The notes below the pieces were generated by a model. That model did not search any database and was not told the origin of the DNA. It was given only the letters and a program-made list of their open reading frames with translations. From Chthonomonas sp. UBA2387 (GTDB taxonomy: Bacteria; Armatimonadota; Fimbriimonadia; Fimbriimonadales; Fimbriimonadaceae), in NCBI GenBank assembly GCA_002343445.1, contig DDSP01000018.1, forward strand, positions 22,873 through 77,920: a stretch of DNA of 55,048 nt, given 5' to 3'. The first letter of the stretch is position 1. The number at the start of each line of letters is the position of its first letter. Of the stretch, positions 24,853 through 32,957 are shown piece by piece. The position numbers were made by a program, and so were the translations under genes.

Positions 24853-26901
24853 CTAGCCGCCCTTGCCGGTTTTGCCGCCGTTCTGGGTGTCGCCGGTTTT
24901 CGCGCCGCCGCGGGCCTTGACAGGCGGAGGCGGAGGTGCGCCGGGGCGCGTGAAGCGCTGCGGCTCGCTGAACACGTACCGCTCGCCCGTGGCATCTTGC
25001 GCAGGTCCCGGGTTGTCCGAGACCGCTCGGGCGCCGATGCGCCACCAAAGCTCGGTGGTGCCGGCGAAGACGCCGGTCAGGTCGACCATCGGAGTGCTCA
25101 AGTCGCCCAGATCGTTGCGGTTGAACTTGGACAGCGTGCGCGTGTTGCTCTTGGTGAACACCGGCGAGGTGGACACCTGGAGCGCGTACGACATGGTGGT
25201 CGGGAAGTTCGGGTTCACCGCCGAGGTGAACGTGAACGGAATGGGTTCGGAGACGACCGCGTTCGGAGCCGGGGACACGAGGCCCACCTTGCCGAGCGGA
25301 GTCACCACACCCTTGGCCGCCACACGGGTCGAGATGAAGTAGCACTCGGTGGCGCCGGTGGTCGTGCCGCCACCCGTGGTGGTGCCGCCCGTGGTGCCGC
25401 CGGTTGTCGTCGTGCCGCCGGTGGTCGTGGTGCCACCACCCGTGGTGAAGCCACCGGTACCGCCCGTGGTCGTCGTACCGCCGCCGGTCGTGAGACCGCC
25501 CGTCGTGCCGCCGCCCGTGGTCAGGCCGCCCGTCGTGCCGCCGGAGCCGCCCGTGCCGCCGCCGGGAAGGTCGAGCGCCGCGATGCGGTAGACCAAGGCA
25601 ACCGAGTAGGTGTAGCCGCGACCTGCGACCACGCCTGGAACATCGGAAGCCGTCGTCAGTTGCGGGTCCTCGAAGAGGCACTCGCGGCCACCGACCGTGC
25701 CACCGAAGTCGGACCATTCGACGTCGCGCATTTCCGTGCCGTCCGTGACGCTGCTCATGTTGCCAGGAACCACCGCGACGGGAGTGCCGAGTTGGTCGTT
25801 CCGATAGAGCTGCCAGGAGAACGCCGTCGTGTTGCCACGAACGAACAGGTCACGAGCCCAAGACACCTTGACGCCAGGCTGGCCGGCCGGATCCAGAATG
25901 GCTTCGGCGCGAACGTCGCTGGCCAGATCGGTGTTGCTTCCGCGTCCGCCGCCGAGCGCGAGCGCCACGACGCCGAGGATGAGGAGGACCGAGATCACGC
26001 TGCTGTCGCCCTTCGAGCGGCGAGGCGCGTTCACCGAGTCGTCTCGGGAGAGCTTGGGGTTGATGTCCGGAACCGCAAAGACCACGCGGACCTTGTCGCC
26101 GGGCTGGACGCCCTTGATGGACTTGGTCACGCGAATCTCGGCGGACTCGGGATCCACATTGGTCACGCGGGCCGTGGCGACCTGCTCGCGACCCCGGATT
26201 ACGATGATTTCCTGATCGCGTTTGAAGCCGTTGCGCGAACCCTGATTGATCAGGGCCATGCTCCGATCATCGAAGCCGCCTTCGCCGGGCTGCGTGTTGA
26301 GCACCGTCGCCTGTGGCAGGATCTGCGTGTTGATCTGGGAGACCGCCACAGAAGCGGCCGCGCTGATCGCGTCGCGCAGCAGCGCGTCGTTCGGGGCATC
26401 GGCCGGGCGAACCGGCGACGACGACTGGAGAGCCGCGCCGTTGATCGGCAGGCCGGACGCCACGTCGTACACCACCACGCGCAAAATGACCGAAGCCTTC
26501 TTGCCCGAGCCGGAAGCCGTGATCTCCCAGTTCTTGACCTGGCCGGTGACCAAAGTCTCGACGCGCAGGTCCTGAGCGAGACGCATCAGGCTGATCTTGT
26601 CGAGAATCGGCTGAACCAAGCCCAGTTCGGTCGCCTTGCGGGCCACCGTCTCCTGAGGCTCGATGTCGTAGCGGCCCAGATTGACGAGCGACGAGTTCAC
26701 AGCTTCAGCAGCCAAAGCGCCGACGTTTTCACCGGCCTTACCGCTTTCGTCCAAGAACTCGACGACCGCCCAGCGGGAACGTTGGTTCACCTGAGCGTAC
26801 GCCTGATTGGCCACGAGCACCGACACGAGGGGCATGAGAAGCCCGGCAATGGCGAGGTGGCAAGTGACCTTGCCGTAAATCGAGTTGACGAAACGCCTCA
26901 C
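24853..26901 (-). CDS. CsgG/FlgT-like envelope protein with Gly/Thr tract and fibronectin-type region
   Basis: A 682-residue protein. After an N-terminal signal-like helix (about 13-36) comes a CsgG/TolB-N-like domain (WAVVEFLDESG, about 43-200). Next is a FlgT-C-like beta domain (NGFKRDQEIIVIRG...GVQPGDKVRVVF, about 225-285). A hydrophobic helix (VISVLLILGVVALALGG, about 305-322) follows, then a beta-sandwich-like region, a Gly/Thr-only tract (about 446-517) and a final beta domain ending in a Pro-rich, basic tail. It is probably an envelope-assembly or scaffold protein; the function is unknown. GTG 26901 is chosen because AAGGAGG (26915-26909) sits 7 nt upstream; the in-frame TTG at 26919 lies next to that site. 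Confidence 0.8.
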   Translation of the reverse strand: MRRFVNSIYGKVTCHLAIAGLLMPLVSVLVANQAYAQVNQRSRWAVVEFLDESGKAGENVGALAAEAVNSSLVNLGRYDIEPQETVARKATELGLVQPILDKISLMRLAQDLRVETLVTGQVKNWEITASGSGKKASVILRVVVYDVASGLPINGAALQSSSPVRPADAPNDALLRDAISAAASVAVSQINTQILPQATVLNTQPGEGGFDDRSMALINQGSRNGFKRDQEIIVIRGREQVATARVTNVDPESAEIRVTKSIKGVQPGDKVRVVFAVPDINPKLSRDDSVNAPRRSKGDSSVISVLLILGVVALALGGGRGSNTDLASDVRAEAILDPAGQPGVKVSWARDLFVRGNTTAFSWQLYRNDQLGTPVAVVPGNMSSVTDGTEMRDVEWSDFGGTVGGRECLFEDPQLTTASDVPGVVAGRGYTYSVALVYRIAALDLPGGGTGGSGGTTGGLTTGGGTTGGLTTGGGTTTTGGTGGFTTGGGTTTTGGTTTTGGTTGGTTTGGGTTTGATECYFISTRVAAKGVVTPLGKVGLVSPAPNAVVSEPIPFTFTSAVNPNFPTTMSYALQVSTSPVFTKSNTRTLSKFNRNDLGDLSTPMVDLTGVFAGTTELWWRIGARAVSDNPGPAQDATGERYVFSEPQRFTRPGAPPPPPVKARGGAKTGDTQNGGKTGKGG
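25350..25565. repeat. Low-complexity Gly/Thr-coding repeat tract
   Basis: Irregular tandem repeats of GGTGGT/ACC-type codons encode TTGG, GGTT and GGLTTGGG units within the CsgG/FlgT-like protein. The irregular units and absence of spacers rule out CRISPR. The tract may vary in length between strains by slipped-strand mispairing. Confidence 0.85.
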
Positions 26902-27156
26902 AGCGCGACCTCCTTGCAACGATTCATAGTTGTTCGACCGCCGTTATCCATTCGACAATTGTCCGCATCCAAGATCCGCCACGTACCTTCCGGGCGTCGC
27001 ATATAAGACGTGCTTCAACCTGAAGGCGTTACGCGAAGAAATCGCAAAAACCTCGGAAGGTCTTCGACGGCTCCACAAACGGCCCAGGCAAAGGCACGAC
27101 CCCGCCGGTATGGACGGATTCGATGCCGCAGTATAGCACCACTTTTCCGCGCTCTT
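26902..27156 (-). other. 255-bp leader region upstream of the CsgG/FlgT-like gene
   Basis: No convincing gene is seen. On the minus strand a TATACT box (complement of 27130-27135) with TTGAAA 19 nt upstream could be a weak promoter, which would give a leader of about 220 nt. The only clear site is AAGGAGG at 26909-26915. Confidence 0.35.
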
Positions 27157-27708
27157 TCAAGGTGTCGCGGTTCCCTTTGCCCGCGCAACCACCAGGGCGG
27201 CCACCGACTCGGGCGCATGGTCGGTGTTCACGTCCCAATCCGACAGCGCCACCTTCACCGGCGACGGGAGTTGGGCGGCCACCCATTGCCGCGCCTGAAT
27301 GGAGTCTCCCAGCCTCGCCGCGAGCCTAAGAAGCTGGTTCTCGGGCGAACACCAAACAGTCCACACCTCGTCCGCCAAGGTCAGCAAGCCCGCCTCGAAC
27401 AGCAGGGGGACCTCCACCACATCGGCGTGGCAGGCGAACAGCGCTTGAACAGTTCGAAAATGCAAGATGGAATTCAGGCTGAGCCGCGCGTCGGGGTCCT
27501 CGGCAACACGCGCGCGCAATTCGGCTCGGTCGTAATCCAGGGGCAAGGCCAACGTTTCGGCGATTTCGTGGCGCACGTCGCTCGCCGAAGCCACCTGCCG
27601 GGCGACCTCGTCCGCCGAGACCGTCCGCCAACCGATCGAGGCCAAGGTCGCGACGACCGTGGACTTCCCTTGCGCCACGCCTCCGGTGACGGCGATCCGG
27701 AATCTCAA
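27157..27708 (-). CDS. coaE: Dephospho-CoA kinase
   Basis: A 183-residue P-loop kinase for the last step of coenzyme A synthesis. The P-loop GGVAQGKST is at residues 9-17, a variant of the usual GGIGSGKS. SADEVAR follows where most enzymes have DADxxAR, so the first Asp is Ser. The family segments VVEVPLLFEAGL and WVAAQL are present. The TTG start at 27708 (MRFRIAVTGG) is chosen because the frame further upstream is antisense to the divergent gene. It is slightly shorter than the usual 190-205. Divergent from a small membrane protein gene 63 bp away. Confidence 0.88.
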   Translation of the reverse strand: MRFRIAVTGGVAQGKSTVVATLASIGWRTVSADEVARQVASASDVRHEIAETLALPLDYDRAELRARVAEDPDARLSLNSILHFRTVQALFACHADVVEVPLLFEAGLLTLADEVWTVWCSPENQLLRLAARLGDSIQARQWVAAQLPSPVKVALSDWDVNTDHAPESVAALVVARAKGTATP

Positions 27709-27771
27709 CGTCCCACCCCCGCACGTTTGCGTATCTCGCCACGGGCAGAACCGACCGAAAAAGTACACTGC

Positions 27772-28323
27772 ATGGCGAAGATGGCGACTGCAGCGCGGGC
27801 CTCGGCCCGACGCAACACCGAAGTGGCGAACCGACCTTGGACCGTGCGTGCGGTCCATGGGTTCGCGGCGCTGGTGTACGGTCTCGTGTTGCGCGTCTGC
27901 CTGTTCACGATGATCGCCTGTGTGGTCATCCTACCGCTCACGATCGCCCTTCCCCACCACTTGGAACAACAGGCCGTGTTCGTTCAGCGGGTCATCGTCG
28001 ACCCCGAACTCGGTGCGCTGACTGGCGAGCCGGGGGTCGCGGTCGGAGGTCCGCAGAAGATCGTGCTCTCGAACCACGGTGCGCTGTTGGAGGGCGTGAG
28101 CCCCGAAGGTGCGCGATGGGTGGATCACAGCAAGCTCAGCTATCCCGTCCAACTCAAAACGGTCGTGGCCGTATGCCGGGAGATTCAAATCGTGGCGACT
28201 TCGGTGGGCGTCGCGGCGCTGCTGGTGTTCCTGATCCTTCGAGGACACCTGGACCGGCCGAGAAAGGCAGACTTGGTCAGGGCCGAAGCCATACGTCGGC
28301 GACACGCCGAATCGAGTCGCTGA
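27772..28323 (+). CDS. Small membrane protein of unknown function
   Basis: A 183-residue protein with two predicted membrane helices (FAALVYGLVLRVCLFTMIACV, split around 30-55, and VGVAALLVFLILRG near 150-163), with an extracytoplasmic loop of about 90 residues between them. I recognise no family. TACACT (27764-27769) ends only 2 nt before ATG 27772, so the real start could be ATG 27781 (MATAARAS) with a very short leader. Its 3' end overlaps the convergent response-regulator gene by 47 bp. Confidence 0.68.
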   Translation: MAKMATAARASARRNTEVANRPWTVRAVHGFAALVYGLVLRVCLFTMIACVVILPLTIALPHHLEQQAVFVQRVIVDPELGALTGEPGVAVGGPQKIVLSNHGALLEGVSPEGARWVDHSKLSYPVQLKTVVAVCREIQIVATSVGVAALLVFLILRGHLDRPRKADLVRAEAIRRRHAESSR

Positions 28324-28711
28324 ACTCGGCGTAGTCCACGCTCTTGCGGAGATATTCGTTCGCCCCGAGAGCCATGCTGCTGGCGACATCCGACTCTTCG
28401 TCGGAGGACGAACACACGACGACCGGCACATGCCGGAATCGATCACCCTCGCGAAGGCGACGCAACACTTCGATGCCGCCGACCTTCGGCAGCTTGAGGT
28501 CGAGCAACACCAGCGAGGGAATCTGGGCATCGGCCTCGGCCTCGAGCCGCGCGATGTGCTGGAGCGCTTCGTGTCCGTCCCGCAACACGACCACATCCAA
28601 CGGGAGGCCCACCGACTTCAAGGCGCGCAACGCCAAGCGTTCCTCGTCGGGGTTATCCTCGACCAAGAGCACTTGTTTGAGGGCCTTGAGTGGTGCCACG
28701 TCGGTGATCAT
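28277..28711 (-). CDS. Single-domain response regulator (CheY-like)
   Basis: A 144-residue receiver domain with no output domain. The acidic pair is in LLVEDNPDEER, the phospho-acceptor Asp in LVLLDLKLP (about 67), the Thr/Ser switch in VVVCSSSDEE, and the conserved Lys in YLRKSVDYAEF (about 120). The pattern (NPDEE...DVASSMALGANEYL) resembles Rcp1-like regulators paired with phytochrome-type or hybrid kinases. No histidine kinase is nearby. The start is ATG 28711; upstream sequence in frame is not protein-like. Its 3' end overlaps the convergent membrane-protein gene. Confidence 0.88.
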   Translation of the reverse strand: MITDVAPLKALKQVLLVEDNPDEERLALRALKSVGLPLDVVVLRDGHEALQHIARLEAEADAQIPSLVLLDLKLPKVGGIEVLRRLREGDRFRHVPVVVCSSSDEESDVASSMALGANEYLRKSVDYAEFSDSIRRVADVWLRP

Positions 28712-28818
28712 CGGCGTTGCGATGACCGACGATACCCCCGCCAGCGCTTCCGGGTGGGCTCGGAGGAGCGCTCTCAGGCCAAGATATATGCCGTCACCCA
28801 CCACGTTCTGGCCTCTGG

Positions 28819-29358
28819 TCAAGGTGCGGCGTCTTTGGACAGCGTCTGGGACACCTGCAAGTTCCATCCAGGATCGGCTCCGCCCGCCTGCCGATGCCGG
28901 GTCAGGGCCCTTACCGTGGCCTGCCTGGCATTGAGCGTGGCCCGAAACCAAAGGGAAACCACTTGCCCCTCCCGAATGGCCTTGAGCACCTCGGCGTTGA
29001 CGCGGCAGGCCTGCTCGTCGCCCCCTTCGTAACACTGACGCGGTGCGATCAGTCCGAACCGCAGGTTGAACGCCTGGTTGAGGTCGGGGACATCCTGGAG
29101 ATAGGCGGGTACGCCGTCCACCGTGAACAACATCACGCCCGCCAGATGCGGCAGGGACGGTTCGCGGAAACGGCAGAACGGACCGAGACCGCTGGGCAAC
29201 AACGCGCGTCCCAGAACGTTGTCGTACCGCGTGTGCGCCTCGTAGACGATCGGGTCGCCACCCGGAGACTGGTCGGGGACCACGTCCAACAAGTACCGGA
29301 GAGGCAAGTCGCCGAGTTCAATCGTTCGCCCTGTGTTGTTCTCTCGGTCGCTTGGCAC
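28819..29358 (-). CDS. Conserved-looking protein of unknown function
   Basis: About 179 residues from GTG 29358. The frame upstream is antisense to a beta-barrel gene and has no other start nearby. The region around ELGDLPLRYLLDVVPDQ and LFTVDGVPAYLQDVPDLN suggests a folded alpha/beta domain, but I see no catalytic motif and cannot name it. It has no signal peptide. It is upstream of the response regulator by 107 bp on the same strand, so a functional link is possible but unproven. The start is the weak point of this call. Confidence 0.55.
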   Translation of the reverse strand: MPSDRENNTGRTIELGDLPLRYLLDVVPDQSPGGDPIVYEAHTRYDNVLGRALLPSGLGPFCRFREPSLPHLAGVMLFTVDGVPAYLQDVPDLNQAFNLRFGLIAPRQCYEGGDEQACRVNAEVLKAIREGQVVSLWFRATLNARQATVRALTRHRQAGGADPGWNLQVSQTLSKDAAP

Positions 29359-29427
29359 TAGGCACAAGTATGACGAACGGCCAATCGGACGAACCCAGAC
29401 GACCTGCCCAAGCGTCCTGACAGTGTG

Positions 29428-29913
29428 ATGAAGTCTGCCGTCGGTCTCGCGCTTCTCGTCGCCTCGGCCTGTGCCTCGGCTCAAGTACCCGGCCTGGAGA
29501 AACTGAACTCCGTCCGCCTCGGCCTGTTCTTGCCCTCGGGCAGCGAAGCCCGCGACGCCGGCAAGGCCTGGACTTCGTTCGGAGCGGACTTCGACCTCAA
29601 GAGCCTGCTGAAGCTCGGCCCGATCGAGAACACCGTGGTGCTCTCGGTGGACTACTACGAGCGGGGCGGTGTTCGGAGCCTTCCGATTTCGGCCAACTAC
29701 AAGTGGACCGCGCTCCAATTCTACGGGTACGTCGGCGCGGGCTTTGGCTTCCATCGCTCGGGCGGATCCGATTCGTCTGGCGTCGGCTTCCAGGCGGGCG
29801 TGGGCATGCCGCTGGGAATCGGGCCCTTGCCCACCTTCGTCGAAGCCAAGTACTTCCAGTCTTCGGACGCCAACGTGCGCGGTTTGGCCGTCTACGTCGG
29901 CATGAAGTTCTGA
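29428..29913 (+). CDS. Small outer-membrane beta-barrel-like protein
   Basis: A 161-residue exported protein. It has a signal peptide (MKSAVGLALLVASACASA) and a mature part of alternating amphipathic strands rich in Gly and aromatic residues. It ends in AVYVGMKF, whose final Phe is a typical beta-barrel C-terminal signal. It resembles small OmpA/OmpW-like eight-stranded barrels. The in-frame GTG at 29425 would only add one residue. It is convergent with bcp, whose stop is 3 bp away. Confidence 0.75.
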   Translation: MKSAVGLALLVASACASAQVPGLEKLNSVRLGLFLPSGSEARDAGKAWTSFGADFDLKSLLKLGPIENTVVLSVDYYERGGVRSLPISANYKWTALQFYGYVGAGFGFHRSGGSDSSGVGFQAGVGMPLGIGPLPTFVEAKYFQSSDANVRGLAVYVGMKF

Positions 29914-29916
29914 GGC

Positions 29917-30372
29917 TCAGACGCCATCGAGCGCCGCGAGCACGTCTTCCGCGTGGCCTTCGGGTTTGACTTTGCGCCAGACCCGACGCACGACGCCTTC
30001 CGCATCCAGGAGGAACGTGGTCCGCTCGACGCCCATGTACTTGCGCCCGTACATGGACTTCTCGACCCAGACCCCGACGGATTCGCAGAGCGCCTTCTCG
30101 GTATCGGCCAGGAGCGTGTAGGGCAGGTTGAACTTCGTCGCGAACTTGGCGTGCGACTTGACGCCGTCGGGGCTGACGCCGACCACTTTGGCACCGACGA
30201 ACTGCGGTAGCGCATCGCGAAAGCCGCACGCCTCGACCGTGCATCCGCTCGTGTCGTCCTTGGGATAGAAGAACACGACGGTCGGGCTACCGAGCAACGA
30301 GGCCTTGGAGTGGGCGACTCCGTTCTGGTCGGCGAGTTCGAATTCGGGGAAGGGCTGATTGACGTCCAACAT
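29917..30372 (-). CDS. bcp: Thioredoxin-dependent thiol peroxidase (Bcp/PrxQ)
   Basis: A 151-residue atypical 2-Cys peroxiredoxin that reduces H2O2 and organic hydroperoxides. The peroxidatic Cys44 is in DDTSGCTVEACGFRD, and the resolving Cys49 is five residues later, the classical PrxQ arrangement. VFFYPKD precedes it and the catalytic Arg lies in the C-terminal half. A TAGGAT box (complement of 30379-30384) ends 6 nt before the start but overlaps the stop codon of the upstream CBS gene, so it may be chance. Confidence 0.95.
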   Translation of the reverse strand: MLDVNQPFPEFELADQNGVAHSKASLLGSPTVVFFYPKDDTSGCTVEACGFRDALPQFVGAKVVGVSPDGVKSHAKFATKFNLPYTLLADTEKALCESVGVWVEKSMYGRKYMGVERTTFLLDAEGVVRRVWRKVKPEGHAEDVLAALDGV

Positions 30373-30381
30373 CGTTGAATC

Positions 30382-30774
30382 CTACGGGTCGAGGTCCACC
30401 ATCATCGCTTGCATCAGGTCGCAACGCAGCACCACACCCGCCAGACGGTTGTTCTCGACCACCGGCAACACGGTGAGGCCGCTCATGAGCATCTTGTGGA
30501 AGGCGTCGCTGACCTCGGCCTCGGGCGACATGGTGACGGGGTCGCGGGTCGCGTAGCGGCTGGCGAGTTCGCGGGCGAGGCTGGTGACGTTGCCACGCTC
30601 GAAAGCGGCCCGGCTGAGGTCGCCTTCGGTGAGCACACCCAAGGGCTCCATCTCTTCGCCGACCAACACCAGGCCGGGAAACTGATAGATGTCCATCTTG
30701 TCCACGGCATCGCGAACGGTGCTCGCGGCGTGGAGTGTGGGGATGTGCGCGTGCATCACCTCGCGCAAGGTCAT
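30382..30774 (-). CDS. CBS-domain pair protein
   Basis: A 130-residue protein made of two CBS motifs (about residues 1-60 and 70-128) with the typical TVRDAVDKM, GVLTEGDLSR and LPVVENNRLAGVVLRCDL segments. Such stand-alone Bateman modules bind adenine nucleotides and regulate other proteins. No fused effector is present. TAAACT (complement of 30781-30786) ends 6 nt before the start and there is no Shine-Dalgarno site. Confidence 0.85.
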   Translation of the reverse strand: MTLREVMHAHIPTLHAASTVRDAVDKMDIYQFPGLVLVGEEMEPLGVLTEGDLSRAAFERGNVTSLARELASRYATRDPVTMSPEAEVSDAFHKMLMSGLTVLPVVENNRLAGVVLRCDLMQAMMVDLDP

Positions 30775-30780
30775 GGCGTC

Positions 30781-30786
30781 AGTTTA
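30781..30786 (-). promoter_or_regulatory. Putative leaderless -10 box of the CBS gene
   Basis: TAAACT on the minus strand, ending exactly 6 nt before the start codon at 30774. A start of transcription 7 nt downstream would fall on the A of the ATG. Confidence 0.45.
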
Positions 30787-30800
30787 CTTCAGGCTCGGGC

Positions 30801-31289
30801 TCAGCCCTCGGCGGTGGCCAAGATGTCATCGGAGACAAAGATCGGGGCCCCACAACGGACGGCTAGTGCCACCGCGTCGGAAGGCCGCGCGTCGATTTCC
30901 AGTTCGCCCCCGCCCTGCTCGAAGATCATGCGGGCATAGAAGATGCCGTTCCAAAGGTCGTCGATGACGACCTTCGCCAGCCGTCCGCCCAAACGTTCGA
31001 CGACCGTGTTCAACAAGTCGTGAGTCATGGGTCGGTCCGCTCGGGCACCATCCAACGGCAGGCTGATGGCGGAGGCCTCGAACGGACCGATAAGGATGGG
31101 CAACCGTCGCCCGCCCTCGCTCAGCACAACGAACCGTGTGATCGAGCCGTCGCTCTCGGCCGCAAAGACACCGTCGACGCGCACTTGGAGCAAGTCGCCT
31201 CCACGCACCTCGTAGTCGCCCGCCAGATCCCTCGGGAAGAAAGCAGGAGGTTCGCTCAGGTTTTCAGGTCCGTCGTGTTCTTCCGCCAT
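30801..31289 (-). CDS. Bifunctional nuclease family protein (BFN, DUF151)
   Basis: A 162-residue protein of the BFN/DUF151 family, first described from plants as having RNase and DNase activity, and common in Thermotoga and other bacteria. The family core runs from LPILIGPFEASAI through LLNTVVERLGGRLAKVVIDDL to ARPSDAVALAVRCGAPIFVSDD. Its true role in bacteria is not settled. The start is ATG 31289: TATCTT ends 6 nt upstream, while the in-frame TTG at 31310 would overlap the upstream gene's stop. Confidence 0.85.
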   Translation of the reverse strand: MAEEHDGPENLSEPPAFFPRDLAGDYEVRGGDLLQVRVDGVFAAESDGSITRFVVLSEGGRRLPILIGPFEASAISLPLDGARADRPMTHDLLNTVVERLGGRLAKVVIDDLWNGIFYARMIFEQGGGELEIDARPSDAVALAVRCGAPIFVSDDILATAEG

Positions 31290-31295
31290 GGAACC

Positions 31296-31301
31296 AAGAT
31301 A
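31296..31301 (-). promoter_or_regulatory. Putative leaderless -10 box of the BFN gene
   Basis: TATCTT on the minus strand, ending exactly 6 nt before ATG 31289. It does not overlap the stop codon of the upstream gene. Confidence 0.45.
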
Positions 31302-31306
31302 CCGAA

Positions 31307-31753
31307 TCAATGCCCGCGCGCCAAAAGCGCGTCGAGTTGCACGTTCGTGGCGCGGATGCGCGCACTCAAAATGCGCGCGATATTCCTATAGACGACCATC
31401 GCGACCGAAGGGTTTGCATCGAGCAACCGGCGCAGGTCCGCAGCGGGAAGTCGGGCGACGCGGGTCTGTCCCACGCTGTTGACCGTGGCCGAACGCGGTG
31501 CATCGTCCACGAGCGAAATCTCGCCCAGAAGGCTTCCTTCGCCCAACTCGGCGATCGTCTCGCCCGAAAACGACTTGATCTTGACGGAGCCCTCGAGCAC
31601 GATGAACAGATCGGAATTGCGGTCGAACTGGCGCACGATGGTGGCGCCACCTTCGAACACGAGTTCCTCGGCGGTGCGCCAAATGCTCTCGACGACGTCG
31701 TCAGGCAAGTCCTTGACGAGATAGCTGGAGAAGATGGCTTGTCGAATGTTCAT
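31307..31753 (-). CDS. Stand-alone cyclic-nucleotide-binding domain protein (second copy)
   Basis: A 148-residue cNMP-binding fold with no DNA-binding domain. The segments DLFIVLEGSVKIKSF and GSLLGEISLVDDAPRSATV keep the phosphate-binding Gly-Glu and Arg. The C terminus (IARILSARIRATNVQLDALL) is a helix related to that of the protein at 11549-12028, so the two are paralogues. The start is ATG 31753, since upstream sequence in frame is antisense to the serine protease gene. It follows that gene by 38 bp. Confidence 0.85.
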   Translation of the reverse strand: MNIRQAIFSSYLVKDLPDDVVESIWRTAEELVFEGGATIVRQFDRNSDLFIVLEGSVKIKSFSGETIAELGEGSLLGEISLVDDAPRSATVNSVGQTRVARLPAADLRRLLDANPSVAMVVYRNIARILSARIRATNVQLDALLARGH

Positions 31754-31791
31754 CAGTCCATTGTGGCCCGAGAGCTCCGTCCCGGGGTTGA

Positions 31792-32880
31792 CTAGGAGGC
31801 CTTTGGCTGTCGTTTCCGGCGCAGGAGGGCCAGGGCGCCAAGGCCAATCACCGCAAGCGAACTGGGCTCGGGAACCGTGGCGTCGATCCATGCGGCGTGC
31901 TGCGTCGCATCCACCAGGACCGACAGGTCGCCGTAACGACCTTGCGTCCGCCACGCGTCGTCCGCGTAGACCGGGTTCTCGCCCCAGCTGGTCACACCGA
32001 TGATCTGCCACTCGCCTTCGAGATTGGCGAAGGTGGGCCCCCCGCTGTCTCCTTGACCTGTGCTGCCCTCCATCCAGACTTCCGGCAGCTCGGAATCGCC
32101 AAAGACGTCGCGGGCGGTGGGCAACCCACCGAAGCCGGCGGCGCTCGTTTGGCCCGTGGGCAGAAACGTGTCCGACAGATCGGAGTAGCTCTGGTTGTAA
32201 AGAGCGAACCCTGGGTCGGTGGCCAATACGTTGGCTCGGTCGAGCGTGTTCCGGTTGGCGTTCGTGTTGTCGAAATCCGTCACCAGGATGCCGCCCTGAG
32301 GTCCGTTGCCGTTGAACGGAGTGGCGTACTGCCTGTCGATGCGGTTCATCATGGCCCGCTTGTTGCCATCGCCCGGGTTCGAAGCAGCCGTTCCATCGCC
32401 CCAAGCGCCATAGCCGACCGTGACCGAGGTCAGACCGACGAAGTTGCCGGCCGAAGCGACCCGTGAAGGCGTGACGCCCGAGATCGGCGAGTTCAGCCGG
32501 ACAAGTGCGATGTCTGCCCCTTGGGTCGGGCCGACGTTCGGGCTGCCTGCCCAAGACGGATGGAAGAAGATCGAGGACGAACTGAACGAACTTTGCAGGG
32601 CGCCGATGTTGAACGTTCCCGTCACGCCTCCAGCCGTGCTGAAGTTGTGACCCGCCGTGAGCACCCAGTTCGGGGCGATGAGTGTCCCCGTGGCGGAGAA
32701 CGAGTTACTGCCCTCGGTGTAGTCGAACGAACCGACCGAGGCGAAAGGCGACTGTTGGGAGAGCCGCTGGTAGTGGGCGTCGCTGACGCCGAAAGATCCG
32801 TCGAGAGAGAGGATCGCGCTGGACGAGCCAGCAACGCCCAATGACGCTGCCGTCAAGGCAGCCAACTTGTGTGACTTCAT
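31792..32880 (-). CDS. Trypsin-like serine protease with PEP-CTERM anchor
   Basis: A 362-residue exported S1-type protease. It has a signal peptide (residues 1-22) and a full catalytic triad: His78 in VLTAGH, Asp123 in GADIALVRL and Ser279 in GQGDSGGP. The C terminus has VPEPSSL, a hydrophobic helix and RRKRQPKAS, which is a PEP-CTERM sorting signal (334-362). Only one other PEP-CTERM protein is in the window, and no exosortase. It is probably displayed or secreted by the exosortase route. The start is ATG 32880. Confidence 0.92.
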   Translation of the reverse strand: MKSHKLAALTAASLGVAGSSSAILSLDGSFGVSDAHYQRLSQQSPFASVGSFDYTEGSNSFSATGTLIAPNWVLTAGHNFSTAGGVTGTFNIGALQSSFSSSSIFFHPSWAGSPNVGPTQGADIALVRLNSPISGVTPSRVASAGNFVGLTSVTVGYGAWGDGTAASNPGDGNKRAMMNRIDRQYATPFNGNGPQGGILVTDFDNTNANRNTLDRANVLATDPGFALYNQSYSDLSDTFLPTGQTSAAGFGGLPTARDVFGDSELPEVWMEGSTGQGDSGGPTFANLEGEWQIIGVTSWGENPVYADDAWRTQGRYGDLSVLVDATQHAAWIDATVPEPSSLAVIGLGALALLRRKRQPKAS

Positions 32881-32957
32881 AAGCAACCAACCACGGGCGG
32901 GAACCAACCGCCCCGCGCAGTATCGCACGGTCCTTCGGCGAGTTTCAAGAACCCTGG

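Noticed and set aside
25350..25565. Possible CRISPR or tandem-repeat array
   Set aside because: The repeats are irregular codon-level Gly/Thr repeats in frame within a gene, with no spacers.
26917..26919. TTG 26919 as start of the CsgG/FlgT-like protein
   Set aside because: It lies next to the AAGGAGG ribosome site, which instead points to GTG 26901 at 7 nt spacing.
24805..27006. A 733-codon open frame on the plus strand
   Set aside because: It is antisense to the CsgG/FlgT-like gene, whose minus-strand reading has a signal peptide, an ideal ribosome site and recognisable domains.
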